Notes under the pieces: model-generated
Told to the model about the DNA's origin: nothing
What the model saw: only the letters and a program-made list of their open reading frames with translations
Databases searched by the model: none
Position numbers and translations under genes: made by a program
In this document: in pieces, positions 17,515 through 26,881 of the stretch
How the letters are laid out: every line of letters starts with the position of its first letter
Numbering within the stretch: position 1 is the first letter of the stretch
Source of the DNA: CG2-30-36-16 sp964372115
GTDB lineage: Bacteria > Bacteroidota > Ignavibacteria > Ignavibacteriales > Ignavibacteriaceae
Reading direction: 5' to 3'
DNA: 64,000 nt
Assembly (NCBI GenBank): GCA_964372115.1
Contig: CAYJPN010000016.1
Location: 47,231-111,230, forward strand

Positions 17515-18678
17515 CTACTCATCTAAAAAACTTTTTCCTTTTAAAGAATTTTCCACATTAAAAAACCCGGCAATTGTTTTTGCTGCATCGGAAAAGGTTT
17601 CTCTTGTTCCTAAATTTTTCGGCAGCATATTTTTTCTGTAGAATAAAAGCGGTACGTATTCCCTGCTGTGGTCTGTACTCGGGGTTGTCGGGTCGTTTCC
17701 ATGATCGGATGTAATCATCAACGCGTCGGTATTATCCATTTTATTTAATATTTCAGGTAAAACGTCATCAAACTCTTTTAGTGCTTTTGCAAAACCAGCC
17801 GAATCGTTTCTGTGACCGTAATAAACATCAAAATCTACAAGATTTGTAAAGATAAAACTATTACTCACTTTCTCGGTGTACTTAATAATTTTTTCGCATC
17901 CTTCTTTGTTCGATTTTGTTTTTTCTTTTACATCAATGCCTTTATAATTAAAAAGGTCGTTTATTTTTCCTATTGCTACAGTTTGAATTTTGTTTTTTTG
18001 AAGCACATCTAAAATTGTATCGCCCGGCGGGTCAAGAGAAAAATCTTTTCTATTTGTGGTCCGGGCAAAATTTCCAACAGTTCCAATAAACGGTCTTGCT
18101 ATAACCCGCCCAACATATAACGGAGCGGCAAGCACTTTATCTCTTGTAATAGAACAAATTTCATAAAGTTTTTTTAAAGGTATCACCTCTTCATGTGCAG
18201 CTATTTGAAAGACCGAATCGGCAGAAGTATAAATTATCGGGTATCCTGTTTTAACATGCTCTTCTCCAAGCTCTTTTATAATTTCTGTACCCGACGCTGC
18301 TTTGTTTCCGAGAAAACCTTTGCAACCTGTTAGCTTTAAAAATTTTGCAACAATATCCTCAGGGAATCCTCCGGGGAAATATGTAAAATCCTGTTCAACT
18401 GCTATTCCGCCTATTTCCCAATGACCGGTTGTAGAATCTTTTCCCTTTGATATTTCTTTCATTTTTCCGAAGGAAGACATTGGTGAATTATTTTTATTTA
18501 CTCCAAATATCGGGGTTATATTTCCAAGACCCATTTTTTGAAGATTCGGTAAATTCAAACCGCCTACAGCAACAGCCATATTTGTTAAAGTACTGCTTCC
18601 TTCATCTTTGTAGTTTGAAGCATCCGGCAATTCGCCAACGCCAACACCATCTAATATTATTAAAAATAAATTATTCAT
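17515..18678 (-). CDS. deoB: Phosphopentomutase
   Basis: A 387-residue phosphopentomutase that interconverts ribose (or deoxyribose) 1- and 5-phosphates, linking nucleoside salvage to the pentose phosphate pathway. Alkaline-phosphatase superfamily metal-site blocks are all present: DGVGVGELPDA at residues 9-19, KDSTTGHWEI with the phosphorylated Thr, ITSDHGNDPTTPSTDHSRE near residues 322-340. Length is normal for DeoB. It is not next to other nucleoside genes; the GAF protein upstream on the same strand ends about 40 bp earlier. Confidence 0.96.
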   Translation of the reverse strand: MNNLFLIILDGVGVGELPDASNYKDEGSSTLTNMAVAVGGLNLPNLQKMGLGNITPIFGVNKNNSPMSSFGKMKEISKGKDSTTGHWEIGGIAVEQDFTYFPGGFPEDIVAKFLKLTGCKGFLGNKAASGTEIIKELGEEHVKTGYPIIYTSADSVFQIAAHEEVIPLKKLYEICSITRDKVLAAPLYVGRVIARPFIGTVGNFARTTNRKDFSLDPPGDTILDVLQKNKIQTVAIGKINDLFNYKGIDVKEKTKSNKEGCEKIIKYTEKVSNSFIFTNLVDFDVYYGHRNDSAGFAKALKEFDDVLPEILNKMDNTDALMITSDHGNDPTTPSTDHSREYVPLLFYRKNMLPKNLGTRETFSDAAKTIAGFFNVENSLKGKSFLDE

Positions 18679-18715
18679 ATTAATTTTTGTTTTTTAAAAG
18701 AAAAGAAAAAAGGAA

Positions 18716-20578
18716 TTAATTAATGTTGCGTACTTTATTGCCACCCTGCTCAACTGCTTTTTGTAGTGCGAGGTTTGCGTTATAGATTATCTCATCGACA
18801 TCTATTTTATTGCTTGCGGAGGCAACACCGATTGATACAGTGTAAGTAGTTTGTTTTGAAACGACAGCAATAGGTTTTCTGGCAATCTTAACACGAAGTT
18901 TTTCGGCCCAAATAAAAACGTCTTTTGTCGTCATATTGAAAAAGTAAACGGCAAAAAGTTTGTCCCCAAATCTGCCGAATAAATTTAACGGCGTCATTTC
19001 TTTTGATATTGTTTCGGATACTGCCATTAATACTTTGGGAAACGGATTTCCATCGAACAACGATTCTTGTTCGAGAAAGTCATCTATTCGTATCAGAGCC
19101 ACGGCGCCTGGTACTTTTGTCTGTTCTGCTTTTATAAGATCCGAACTTAAACGCTCTTTAAAAGTTTCTTCATTTAAAGTTTGTGTTTCAATATCAACCG
19201 CAAGATAACTTTTAAGAAGAGCCTGTGTTGAAAAGGAATATAGAATGAATGAAAGAATATTTACCGAGCTTTTTAAAAATTGAATATCGGAATTTGTATA
19301 TGCGTTTTTCTTTAGACTCTCAAAACAAAGCACTCCGTAATTTTGCTCATTGTAAATTAGCGGAACAGCAATAAACGATCCGTCGAAGCTAACATCTTCA
19401 ACCTTTGAAAATCTTTTAAACGTGGATGCCGATGTATCGTCAATTTTAACCGGCATACCGGTAACAATAGATTTTCCAACAAGTGTACCGTTTAGTTCTA
19501 CATCGAGGTTATGACCGATGTATTTTAGTGAAGTATTATTTATTACTTTTATGGTTTTAAATTTTTGTTCGAGCGGACGGTAATAAACAAATGCGAAGGC
19601 ATCATAAAATATCAACTGCTGCACCGCGTTTTGTACTGCAGTAATTACATCTTCCTCTTCCGCAAAAACTTTATCCGGGTTAATTAAACTTAGCACCCCC
19701 TTCAAACGATGCTGAGAAACCGACTCGCTGTGTTTTTCCTCGAACAGTGAGATTATCATCGTTAATACACGTACAAAACGCCCGAGTGAATAGATGGTTT
19801 CTATGCCAAAAACATCGGCGGCTTTTGAATCGACTGCTATAATTGCAATAAGCTGTTTATCATAAAATAATGGAACTCCGACAAAACTTCTGATTCCCTG
19901 CGCGGCTGTGTAATAGCGGATAACATCCATCTCGGCAACCGGTGATATTTCGTTTAACAACTCCGGTTCACCCTTCTGCACAATTTTGCTTAATATATCA
20001 TCCTGAACATCAATTTTTTGTTTTGTAATATCAGTTGAGTTCGAGATGTATTTTTCAACAGATAGTTTTTCTTTCTTTTTGTTATACCAAAAAAAGATAG
20101 CTGTGTTTGCCGCAAAGGCTTCTTTTATAACAATCAATATTTTTTCTAGAACAAAGGCAAATTGTCCATCATGCCCAAGATTTGCAGGTAAAGCTTCGTT
20201 TGCAATTTCTTCAAATCTTTCTTTTAAATCGGGTGGAACAATTGTAGTTCTGGGCGAATGAAATTCGGGTGAGTAATTTTCTGCGGTTATAACTTCTAAG
20301 TTTTTATTCCTCGAAACTATTTGAAATGATTCATCGTGATCGGTTTGCGGTTTTGAGTTTGATACCGAAAACTCTTCGGGCTCAATTTCGTCCTCCGGGT
20401 TGTTATCAGCCGTGTATGACGCTTTGTCGCGCAGAAATATTATAAATGCGACATAAATAACCAAAACGGACACAGTAATAATTCTAATAACAAGGTCATT
20501 GCTCAGAAATAGTATTGTTGCCAGTATCGGAACTAAAAGAAAAATATAGAGACGTTTTCTTTGTCTGCGGTCCATCAT
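18716..20578 (-). CDS. Membrane-anchored GAF protein with degenerate GGDEF domain
   Basis: A 620-residue signalling protein. Two membrane helices lie at about residues 9-28 and 30-49, then two GAF-like domains (roughly 120-290 and 300-460) and a C-terminal GGDEF-like domain (about 475-615). The position of the GGDEF motif reads RFGDKLF, so the first Gly and the acidic catalytic residue are changed and diguanylate cyclase activity is unlikely. The final block YTVSIGVAS is typical for GGDEF folds. A sensor role for a small ligand or redox signal is inferred. A homologue of inactive GGDEF receptors is the likeliest alternative. Confidence 0.78.
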   Translation of the reverse strand: MMDRRQRKRLYIFLLVPILATILFLSNDLVIRIITVSVLVIYVAFIIFLRDKASYTADNNPEDEIEPEEFSVSNSKPQTDHDESFQIVSRNKNLEVITAENYSPEFHSPRTTIVPPDLKERFEEIANEALPANLGHDGQFAFVLEKILIVIKEAFAANTAIFFWYNKKKEKLSVEKYISNSTDITKQKIDVQDDILSKIVQKGEPELLNEISPVAEMDVIRYYTAAQGIRSFVGVPLFYDKQLIAIIAVDSKAADVFGIETIYSLGRFVRVLTMIISLFEEKHSESVSQHRLKGVLSLINPDKVFAEEEDVITAVQNAVQQLIFYDAFAFVYYRPLEQKFKTIKVINNTSLKYIGHNLDVELNGTLVGKSIVTGMPVKIDDTSASTFKRFSKVEDVSFDGSFIAVPLIYNEQNYGVLCFESLKKNAYTNSDIQFLKSSVNILSFILYSFSTQALLKSYLAVDIETQTLNEETFKERLSSDLIKAEQTKVPGAVALIRIDDFLEQESLFDGNPFPKVLMAVSETISKEMTPLNLFGRFGDKLFAVYFFNMTTKDVFIWAEKLRVKIARKPIAVVSKQTTYTVSIGVASASNKIDVDEIIYNANLALQKAVEQGGNKVRNIN

Positions 20579-20655
20579 GGAATATAAGTTGCCTGATAGT
20601 ATTTAAGATAAGTGGAAATATAAAGTTAGTTAGTTATAATATCAACAGTTTATAT

Positions 20656-21246
20656 TCACGGTCTATAAAAGAGAGAAGAAAATCTTTGAATAATTTGCTT
20701 CTTTCCGGTTTTTTTTATGGATGAATAATGGAGGAGGTTATCACCGTAACTTGCCTCGGGAAAATATTCGGTAATATTTTTTTTTGCGGCGGAAAGTTCC
20801 GATTGTTTTAACTTGTCAATTTTGTTTAAAATAATAAGGTAAGGAACATCTAACCGTCGCAGCATTTCGTTTAACTGGAAATCAAGTTCGGTTGGCTTGT
20901 GCCTGCTGTCTATAAAGTGAAGCGCAAGGGCTACATTTTTTGAAGCCGAAAAAAATTCATCGATTAAATGGGACCAGTATGCTCTTTCCTTTAAGCTTGT
21001 TTTTGCATAACCGTAACCGGGCAAATCCACCATAAAAATTTTATCATCTATGCGGTAATAGTTTATTGATCTTGTTTTCCCCGGAGTTGAGGAAATTTTT
21101 GCAAGACTTTTTCTGTTAAAAATAGAATTGATGAATGACGATTTACCTACATTTGATCTGCCGCATAAGACTATTTCGGGCAAATTTTCTTTCGGCAATT
21201 CTGTAAGCTGATAAACCGAGGTTACAAATTCTTGTTTGTCAAACAT
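20656..21246 (-). CDS. engB: Ribosome biogenesis GTP-binding protein EngB/YsxC
   Basis: A 196-residue TRAFAC GTPase needed for large-subunit assembly. G1 is GRSNVGKSSF (residues 29-38), the G2 region is around TPGKTRSINYY, G3 is DLPGYGYA (74-81), G4 is NKIDK (about 139) and G5 is in SSIKK. Length matches the family. It lies downstream of the ribosomal protein cluster on the same strand but is separated from it by the rplQ terminator, so it likely has its own promoter. Confidence 0.95.
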   Translation of the reverse strand: MFDKQEFVTSVYQLTELPKENLPEIVLCGRSNVGKSSFINSIFNRKSLAKISSTPGKTRSINYYRIDDKIFMVDLPGYGYAKTSLKERAYWSHLIDEFFSASKNVALALHFIDSRHKPTELDFQLNEMLRRLDVPYLIILNKIDKLKQSELSAAKKNITEYFPEASYGDNLLHYSSIKKTGKKQIIQRFSSLFYRP

Positions 21247-21354
21247 AACATTATATTAATTATTAGAAATAATACAACCAGGTATACCCCTTATTTTTTC
21301 AACCGGCTGATAAGTACATGTAACAATATAGGGGAAAGAAAGTTTACAAAAAGC

Positions 21355-21391
21355 ACAATAAAAAAGACGCCCCGTAATAATGAGGCGTCTT
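21355..21391 (-). terminator. Terminator after rplQ, end of the ribosomal cluster
   Basis: On the minus strand AAGACGCC pairs perfectly with GGCGTCTT across a 12-base loop and is followed by a T-rich tract. It lies 23 bases after the rplQ stop codon and closes the str-S10-spc-alpha transcription block. Confidence 0.92.
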
Positions 21392-21413
21392 AGAGAAAAG
21401 GCGTTTATTGTTT

Positions 21414-21896
21414 TTACAAATTAGTTTCTTGTACAACGTTGGCATCTTGCACATTATTTTTCGCTTCAGCTTCTCGTTTTGCGTCGCGCTTGCTTTCCCT
21501 CGCTACTTTCTTTTCTTCAGCTTTCTGGTTTGCTATATCGTTATAATCAACAAGTTCCAGTATAGCCATAGAAGCGGCATCGCCTTTCCGGTTACCGAGT
21601 TTTATTACTCTTGTAAATCCACCGGGTCTGTCGCCAACTTTAGGAACTATATCGGCAAATAATTCTTTAACAACTTCTTTGTCGTGAATTTTTAACATAA
21701 CCAAACGCTGATGATGAAGACCGCCTTTGCGCGCCTTAGTAATTAGATCTTCAACATAACCTCTTGCTTCTTTGGCCTTAGCAACGGTTGTTTTAATTCT
21801 TTTATGCTTTAATAAAGAAGTAGCAAGCGCGCTCATTAATGCAGCACGATGACTTGCGGTTCTTCCTAATTTCCTGCCTTTAACTCTGTGATTCAT
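21414..21896 (-). CDS. rplQ: 50S ribosomal protein bL17
   Basis: A 160-residue bL17. The core GRKLGRTASHRAALMSALA (residues 7-25) and the GDRPGGFTRVIKLGNRKGDAA block (about 88-108) are canonical. A charged Lys/Glu-rich tail of about 40 residues extends beyond the E. coli length, as in many Bacteroidota. It is the last gene of the alpha operon, 22 bp after rpoA. Confidence 0.97.
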   Translation of the reverse strand: MNHRVKGRKLGRTASHRAALMSALATSLLKHKRIKTTVAKAKEARGYVEDLITKARKGGLHHQRLVMLKIHDKEVVKELFADIVPKVGDRPGGFTRVIKLGNRKGDAASMAILELVDYNDIANQKAEEKKVARESKRDAKREAEAKNNVQDANVVQETNL

Positions 21897-21918
21897 TTAA
21901 CTAACCTTCTACTCAAAA

Positions 21919-22914
21919 TTATTGGTTTTCTAATTCTTCTTTTATGTAATAATCTACATCCATACCGAATTCAAGATTAAGAGTTTCTACAATCTCCATC
22001 AATTCCGCAAGTGACTTACGTCCAAAGTTTCTGAATTTTAACATTTCAGATTCATCTCTGCGAACTAATTCAGCCAGATTTTTTATATTAGCTGCTTTTA
22101 AGCAGTTATGCGAACGAACGCTTAGTTCCAGATCATCGACATTTGTGAGAAGAATTTTTTTGATTCTTTCTTTTTCGCTGTCTTTTTGAGAAGCGGCTTG
22201 TTCTTCTTCCTGGTCAATATCGAAATTAATGAACAGTTGTATATGTTCTTTTAAAACTTTAGCTGCCTGAGTTAATGCGTCTTCCGGAGTTATCGATCCG
22301 TCGGTATTAATTTCAAGAGTTAATTTTTCGAAATCGTTTTTATCGCCTATTCGTACATTTTCAATATCGTACTTTACATTTATAATCGGTGTAAAAATTG
22401 AATCGATAGGAATAACGCCAATTGTTTGATCGGGAGAAATGTTTTCTGCCGATGGAACGTAACCTTTGCCTTTACCAACTCTTATTTCAACATCGAATTT
22501 TGCGCTTTTATTCAGAGTTGCAATGTGAAGGTCGGGATTTAAAATTTCAATTTCAGCACTTGCTTTCTGAATATCGGCAGCCGTCCATGTACCTTCGCCG
22601 TTAAAAGAAAGATCTATTTTGTTTGGTTTTTTGTTAAGAAATTTCATTCTAACCTGTTTTAGGTTAAGAATAATTTCAGATACGTCTTCTACAACTCCTT
22701 CAATAGTCGTAAATTCGTGCAATACGCCGCTAAATTTAACCGATACAATTGCTGCACCTGTAAGCGATGAAACCAACACTCTGCGTAATGAATTTCCCAA
22801 AGTAACTCCATAACCTCTTTCCAAAGGTTGGAGAAAAAACCTGCCAAAAGTATTTGTGTAAGTCGACTCATCTAAAACAACAGCATCCGGTATCTTTATA
22901 TTTGATACGCTCAT
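21919..22914 (-). CDS. rpoA: RNA polymerase alpha subunit
   Basis: A 331-residue alpha subunit of RNA polymerase. The N-terminal assembly domain has GYGVTLGNSLRRVLVSSL (about residues 34-51), and the C-terminal domain, reached through an acidic linker (EEEQAASQKDSEK), has the helix-hairpin-helix LRNFG-type block KFRNFGRKSLAELMEI. It organises the enzyme and touches upstream DNA and regulators. Position between rpsD and rplQ is the standard alpha-operon order. Confidence 0.98.
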   Translation of the reverse strand: MSVSNIKIPDAVVLDESTYTNTFGRFFLQPLERGYGVTLGNSLRRVLVSSLTGAAIVSVKFSGVLHEFTTIEGVVEDVSEIILNLKQVRMKFLNKKPNKIDLSFNGEGTWTAADIQKASAEIEILNPDLHIATLNKSAKFDVEIRVGKGKGYVPSAENISPDQTIGVIPIDSIFTPIINVKYDIENVRIGDKNDFEKLTLEINTDGSITPEDALTQAAKVLKEHIQLFINFDIDQEEEQAASQKDSEKERIKKILLTNVDDLELSVRSHNCLKAANIKNLAELVRRDESEMLKFRNFGRKSLAELMEIVETLNLEFGMDVDYYIKEELENQ

Positions 22915-22947
22915 TTATCAATCCTCTTTTAGTAAAAAAATTATATT

Positions 22948-23574
22948 CTATTTCGAATAAAGCTCAACAACTAATTGTTCGTTGGCATTTAGAGGAACAT
23001 CAGCTCTTTCCGGTACTTGAGCAAACGTACCGGTTAAAGAAGCCTTATCTACTGCAAGCCAGTTGTAAGTGCTATCTTTAACTCGTTTGAGAGAATTATG
23101 AATCATATCGAGTTTTTTGCTCTTATCTTTTATTTTAATTACATCACCGGGCGAAAGAATATACGATGCAATATCAACAAGTCCATCATTAACAATTATA
23201 TGTCTATGACTAATTAACTGGCGTGCCTGGTTTCGCGATGAAGCGAATCCTAAACGGAAAACGACATTATCTAATCTGCTTTCCAAAATTTTAATTAAGT
23301 TTTCGCCCGTAATTCCCTTAGCTTTATTAGCTTTTTCAAAATAATTTCTAAACTGAGTTTCTAACAACCCGTAAATACGTTTAATTTTTTGTTTTTCACG
23401 AAGCTGAATACCATACTCGGAAACTTTAGCGCGGCGCGAAAGACCATGCTGTCCCGGAGGATAATTTTTCTGTTCAATAGGGCACTTGTCGGTATAACAT
23501 TTCTGCCCTTTTAGAAAAAGCTTTTGTCTCTCTCTTCTACATAATTTACAAACTGAATCTGTGTATCTTGCCAT
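22948..23574 (-). CDS. rpsD: 30S ribosomal protein uS4
   Basis: A 208-residue uS4, a primary 16S rRNA binder and, in many bacteria, a translational repressor of the alpha operon. It is the zinc-binding form: Cys9, Cys12, Cys26 and Cys31 form the N-terminal site. The S4 RNA-binding domain LESRLDNVVFRLGF and RQLISHRHIIVNDG is intact (about residues 94-130). Confidence 0.98.
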   Translation of the reverse strand: MARYTDSVCKLCRRERQKLFLKGQKCYTDKCPIEQKNYPPGQHGLSRRAKVSEYGIQLREKQKIKRIYGLLETQFRNYFEKANKAKGITGENLIKILESRLDNVVFRLGFASSRNQARQLISHRHIIVNDGLVDIASYILSPGDVIKIKDKSKKLDMIHNSLKRVKDSTYNWLAVDKASLTGTFAQVPERADVPLNANEQLVVELYSK

Positions 23575-23595
23575 TTACTTCATATCTCCGATAAA

Positions 23596-23982
23596 TTAAA
23601 CTCTTCTTTTCTTAGGCGGTCTGCAGCCGTTGTGCGGAATAGGCGTAACGTCTCTAATCGAGCTTACTTCAAGACCGGCAGTATTTAATGCTCGTATTGC
23701 AGCCTCGCGCCCCGAACCGGGACCTTTTACGAAAACTTCAATGCGTCTCAAACCCAAATCATAAGCTTCCTTAGCTGCAGCTTCGGCCGATACCTGTGCG
23801 GCGAACGGTGTATTTTTTCTGGAACCTTTGAAGCCGTTTTTGCCGGCAGAAGACCAGGAAATTGTATTTCCGTAAATATCGGTAATTGTAACTAATACGT
23901 TGTTAAAAGTAGCCTTTATGTGCGCTACTCCATTAGCATCTACGTGAGCTTTTTTCTTTGCTTTTTTTATTGATTTAGCCAA
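23596..23982 (-). CDS. rpsK: 30S ribosomal protein uS11
   Basis: A 128-residue uS11 of the small-subunit platform. The conserved blocks HIKATFNNVLVTITD, the SAGKNGFKGSRKNTP segment, and the C-terminal VTPIPHNGCRPPKKRRV are complete. It sits between rpsM and rpsD in standard order, 29 bp after rpsM. Confidence 0.98.
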   Translation of the reverse strand: MAKSIKKAKKKAHVDANGVAHIKATFNNVLVTITDIYGNTISWSSAGKNGFKGSRKNTPFAAQVSAEAAAKEAYDLGLRRIEVFVKGPGSGREAAIRALNTAGLEVSSIRDVTPIPHNGCRPPKKRRV

Positions 23983-24011
23983 ATTTTTATAACCTCCGAG
24001 TTATCTAAACT

Positions 24012-24395
24012 TTATTTCTTAGATGGTGCTTTTTTCTTACCAGCAACTGTTTTTCTCTTACCTTTACGGGTACGCGAATTTGTACGTGTTCTCTGACCGC
24101 GTGCGGGTAATCCTCTTCTATGCCGAAGACCACGATACGCACCAACATCCATTAATCTTTTTATATTTTGCTGCACTTCGCTGCGAAGCGCACCCTCTAC
24201 TTTATAATCGGTTTGCAGTACTGCTCTTATCTGGGCTATTTCTTCATCATTAAGCTCGTGAACTCTTTTTTCAGGGTTTACTGTGGCTTTTTCTAAAACT
24301 GACGAAGCTACATCAGGGCCGACTCCATAGATATACTGAAGGCCATATAATACTTTTTTATTTTTGGGCAAATCTACACCAGCTATACGAGCCAA
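24012..24395 (-). CDS. rpsM: 30S ribosomal protein uS13
   Basis: A 127-residue uS13 of the small-subunit head, contacting the P-site tRNA and the large subunit. It starts with ARIAGVDLPKNKK and has the RGLRHRRGLPARGQRT block near residues 90-106 followed by a Lys-rich tail. First of the alpha-operon proteins after rpmJ. Confidence 0.98.
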   Translation of the reverse strand: MARIAGVDLPKNKKVLYGLQYIYGVGPDVASSVLEKATVNPEKRVHELNDEEIAQIRAVLQTDYKVEGALRSEVQQNIKRLMDVGAYRGLRHRRGLPARGQRTRTNSRTRKGKRKTVAGKKKAPSKK

Positions 24396-24418
24396 TTATC
24401 TTCTCCTTACTTTAAAAA

Positions 24419-24532
24419 TTAACCTTGACGTTGTTTGTGTTTTTTGTTTTTACAAATAACTCTAACTACGCCTTTGCGTTTTATTACTTTGCAGTTATCG
24501 CAAATCTTTTTAACAGACGCTCTTACTTTCAT
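24419..24532 (-). CDS. rpmJ: 50S ribosomal protein bL36
   Basis: A 37-residue protein found by translating the gap between infA and rpsM. It begins MKVRASVKKICDNCKV and ends KNKKHKQRQG. The zinc ribbon ligands Cys11, Cys14, Cys27 and His32 are all present, so this is the zinc-binding form. It lies 10 bp after infA in the standard order map, infA, rpmJ, rpsM. Confidence 0.97.
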   Translation of the reverse strand: MKVRASVKKICDNCKVIKRKGVVRVICKNKKHKQRQG

Positions 24533-24542
24533 TGCTGCTCCG

Positions 24543-24761
24543 CTATTTGTACCGGTAGGTAATCCTACCTTTTGTTAAATCATAAGGCGATAATTCAATT
24601 GATACTTTATCACCAACCAATATTTTTATAAAATGCATTCTCATCTTGCCCGAAATATGTGCTAATATCTCGTGCCCATTGTCTAATTTCACTTTGAAGT
24701 GAGCGTTTGGCAATGTCTCGGTAACTACACCATCTACTTTAATAGGACCTTGTTTTGACAT
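24543..24761 (-). CDS. infA: Translation initiation factor IF-1
   Basis: A 72-residue OB-fold protein that occupies the A site during initiation. The family blocks GVVTETLPNAHFKVKLDNGHEILAHISGKMR and the final LTKGRITYRYK are normal. Its ATG directly follows the map stop codon without a gap, indicating coupled translation. Confidence 0.98.
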   Translation of the reverse strand: MSKQGPIKVDGVVTETLPNAHFKVKLDNGHEILAHISGKMRMHFIKILVGDKVSIELSPYDLTKGRITYRYK

Positions 24762-25523
24762 TTAATTTGTCGTTAATATTTCTGGTTTACCGTTCGTGAC
24801 TAAAATCGTATGTTCAAAATGCGCAGAAGTTGATCCGTCTGCTGTTAAAACAGTCCAGCCGTCTTTTCCGGTTACTACGGCATATTTGCCGGCATTAACC
24901 ATCGGTTCAATTGCAAGTGTCATACCTTTTTTTAATTTCGGTCCGGTTCCTTTTTTTCCATAATTAGGAATTGAAGGATCTTCGTGCAGATATTTTCCAA
25001 CACCGTGACCGCATAAATCTCTTACAATACTAAAACCATTTGCTTCTACGTACTGCTGAACTGCTGCCGAAATATCGTGTAATCGACTGCCTTCAACTGC
25101 CTGGTCTATGCCAAGATATAGAGATTTTTCAGTTACATCCATCAACTTCTGTTTTTCATCAGAAATAGCACCGACTGCCACAGTTAAAGCAGCATCACCA
25201 AAGTAACCGTTTTTAACAACACCTACATCAATAGATATTATATCACCTTCTTTAAGAACAACATTTCCCGGTATTCCATGTACAACTTCATTATTTAGTG
25301 AAGAACATATTGAACCGGGAAAACCTGCAGCCCCGCCCTGAGAATATCCTTTGAATGCGGGGATTGCACTATTACTTAAAATATAATCTTCAGCTATTTT
25401 GTTAAGTTCGGCAGTCGTTACTCCGACTTTAACATTTGCCTTAGCAAGCTGAAGTGTTTCTGCAACTATTTTGCAGCTTTCTCTAATAAAATCAATTTCT
25501 TTTTTTGTTTTTATGTAAATCAC
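24762..25523 (-). CDS. map: Methionine aminopeptidase type I
   Basis: A 253-residue enzyme that removes the initiator methionine from new proteins. The metal ligands are visible in SIDVGVVKNGYFGDAA (two Asp), GHGVGKYLHEDPSIPN (His), AIEPMV (Glu) and SAHFEHTILV (Glu). It begins with GTG 9 bp after secY, with only a weak ribosome binding site, and is followed at once by infA. The secY-map-infA order is common in bacteria outside the Proteobacteria. Confidence 0.97.
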   Translation of the reverse strand: MIYIKTKKEIDFIRESCKIVAETLQLAKANVKVGVTTAELNKIAEDYILSNSAIPAFKGYSQGGAAGFPGSICSSLNNEVVHGIPGNVVLKEGDIISIDVGVVKNGYFGDAALTVAVGAISDEKQKLMDVTEKSLYLGIDQAVEGSRLHDISAAVQQYVEANGFSIVRDLCGHGVGKYLHEDPSIPNYGKKGTGPKLKKGMTLAIEPMVNAGKYAVVTGKDGWTVLTADGSTSAHFEHTILVTNGKPEILTTN

Positions 25524-25532
25524 AGTAAAAGC

Positions 25533-26870
25533 TTAATGGCGTCCTTTGAGTTTACCGGCTTTCATAAATCCATCATAATGTCTCATCAACAAATGAGATT
25601 CTATCTGCTGCAATGTATCCAATGCAACTCCAACAATAATCAATAAACTTGTTCCGCCAAAAAATTGCGCAAACGAACCTGATACACCCCAGGCAGAAAC
25701 AAATGCCGGAAGAATTGCTACAATCGCGAGAAAAAAGGAACCGGGCAGAGTAATTTTTGTCAAAATATTATCAATAAATTCGGAGGTTTGTTTTCCAGGA
25801 CGAATGCCAGGAATAAAACCACCCTGCTTCTTCATATTGTCGGCAACATCTTTCGGATTAAATGCTATAGCTGTATAAAAATATGTAAAGAATATAATCA
25901 TCAACGCATATATTACAGAATAAACAGGCGATGTATAATTAAAATATCCGGCAATAGTCTGCAAAAAGTCGCTGTTCGGGAAAAATTGCAAAATTGTGCT
26001 TGGAATAAACATAATTGATTGAGCAAAAATGATTGGCATAACTCCGGCTGTATTTACGCGCAACGGAATATATTGAGTTACACCACCGTAAACTTTTCTT
26101 CCAACAACTCTTTTTGCATACTGAACTGGAATTCGCCGCGTTCCCTGGGTTACCAGAACTACACCGGCAATAATAAATGCCATAAATATAAAAATTACAA
26201 TTTCGATTATCAAAGAACGCTGACCCGAAGAAATTAATCTTATTTCATCCAAAATGGAGAAGGGGAATCTTGCGATAATTCCAATAAAGATTATCAACGA
26301 AATACCGTTTCCAATTCCTTTATCGGTAATCTGCTCACCAAGCCACATCATAAAAATGGTGCCGGCTGTAAGAATAATAATTGTACTTATAACCCAGCCG
26401 ATTCCTTGAACTGCTTCAGGGACGATCGGAAGTCCGCCAGCTTGCATATTTGTTAATCTAACGGTAACACCCCATGCCTGCATAGCAGATATTAAAACAG
26501 TTCCGTAACGGGTTAACTGTGTTACCTTTTTTCTGCCTTCTTCACCTTCTTGCTGAAGCTTCTGGAAATAAGGAACAACAGCGCCAAGAAGCTGCAAAAT
26601 AATTGAAGCCGAAATGTAAGGCATTATGCCAAGGGCAAAAATTGCCGCATTGGAAAAAGCGCCGCCCACAAACAGATCATAAAAGCCGAAAAGAGTATCG
26701 GCGTTATTGCTTGAGGCATTGCTTGCATTTAGTAGAACAGCATCAACACCGGGTATTGTTATGTGGGAACCAAGTCGTACAATAACGAGCAAAGCAAGAG
26801 TATAAATAATTCTCTGACGAAGCTCGTGAATCTTAAAAATGTTCCTGAAAGTATCTGTAAATTTAGCCAT
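25533..26870 (-). CDS. secY: Preprotein translocase subunit SecY
   Basis: A 445-residue inner-membrane channel protein with ten predicted transmembrane helices. Recognisable blocks are LLVIVRLGSHITIPGVD near the start, the GIMPYISASII segment, and FNPKDVADNMKKQGGFIPGIRPG in the cytosolic loop that docks SecA and ribosomes. It forms the general secretion pore with SecE (gene at 51736) and SecG. It is cotranscribed after rplO. Confidence 0.98.
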   Translation of the reverse strand: MAKFTDTFRNIFKIHELRQRIIYTLALLVIVRLGSHITIPGVDAVLLNASNASSNNADTLFGFYDLFVGGAFSNAAIFALGIMPYISASIILQLLGAVVPYFQKLQQEGEEGRKKVTQLTRYGTVLISAMQAWGVTVRLTNMQAGGLPIVPEAVQGIGWVISTIIILTAGTIFMMWLGEQITDKGIGNGISLIIFIGIIARFPFSILDEIRLISSGQRSLIIEIVIFIFMAFIIAGVVLVTQGTRRIPVQYAKRVVGRKVYGGVTQYIPLRVNTAGVMPIIFAQSIMFIPSTILQFFPNSDFLQTIAGYFNYTSPVYSVIYALMIIFFTYFYTAIAFNPKDVADNMKKQGGFIPGIRPGKQTSEFIDNILTKITLPGSFFLAIVAILPAFVSAWGVSGSFAQFFGGTSLLIIVGVALDTLQQIESHLLMRHYDGFMKAGKLKGRH

Positions 26871-26881
26871 TAGTTTCTAAG

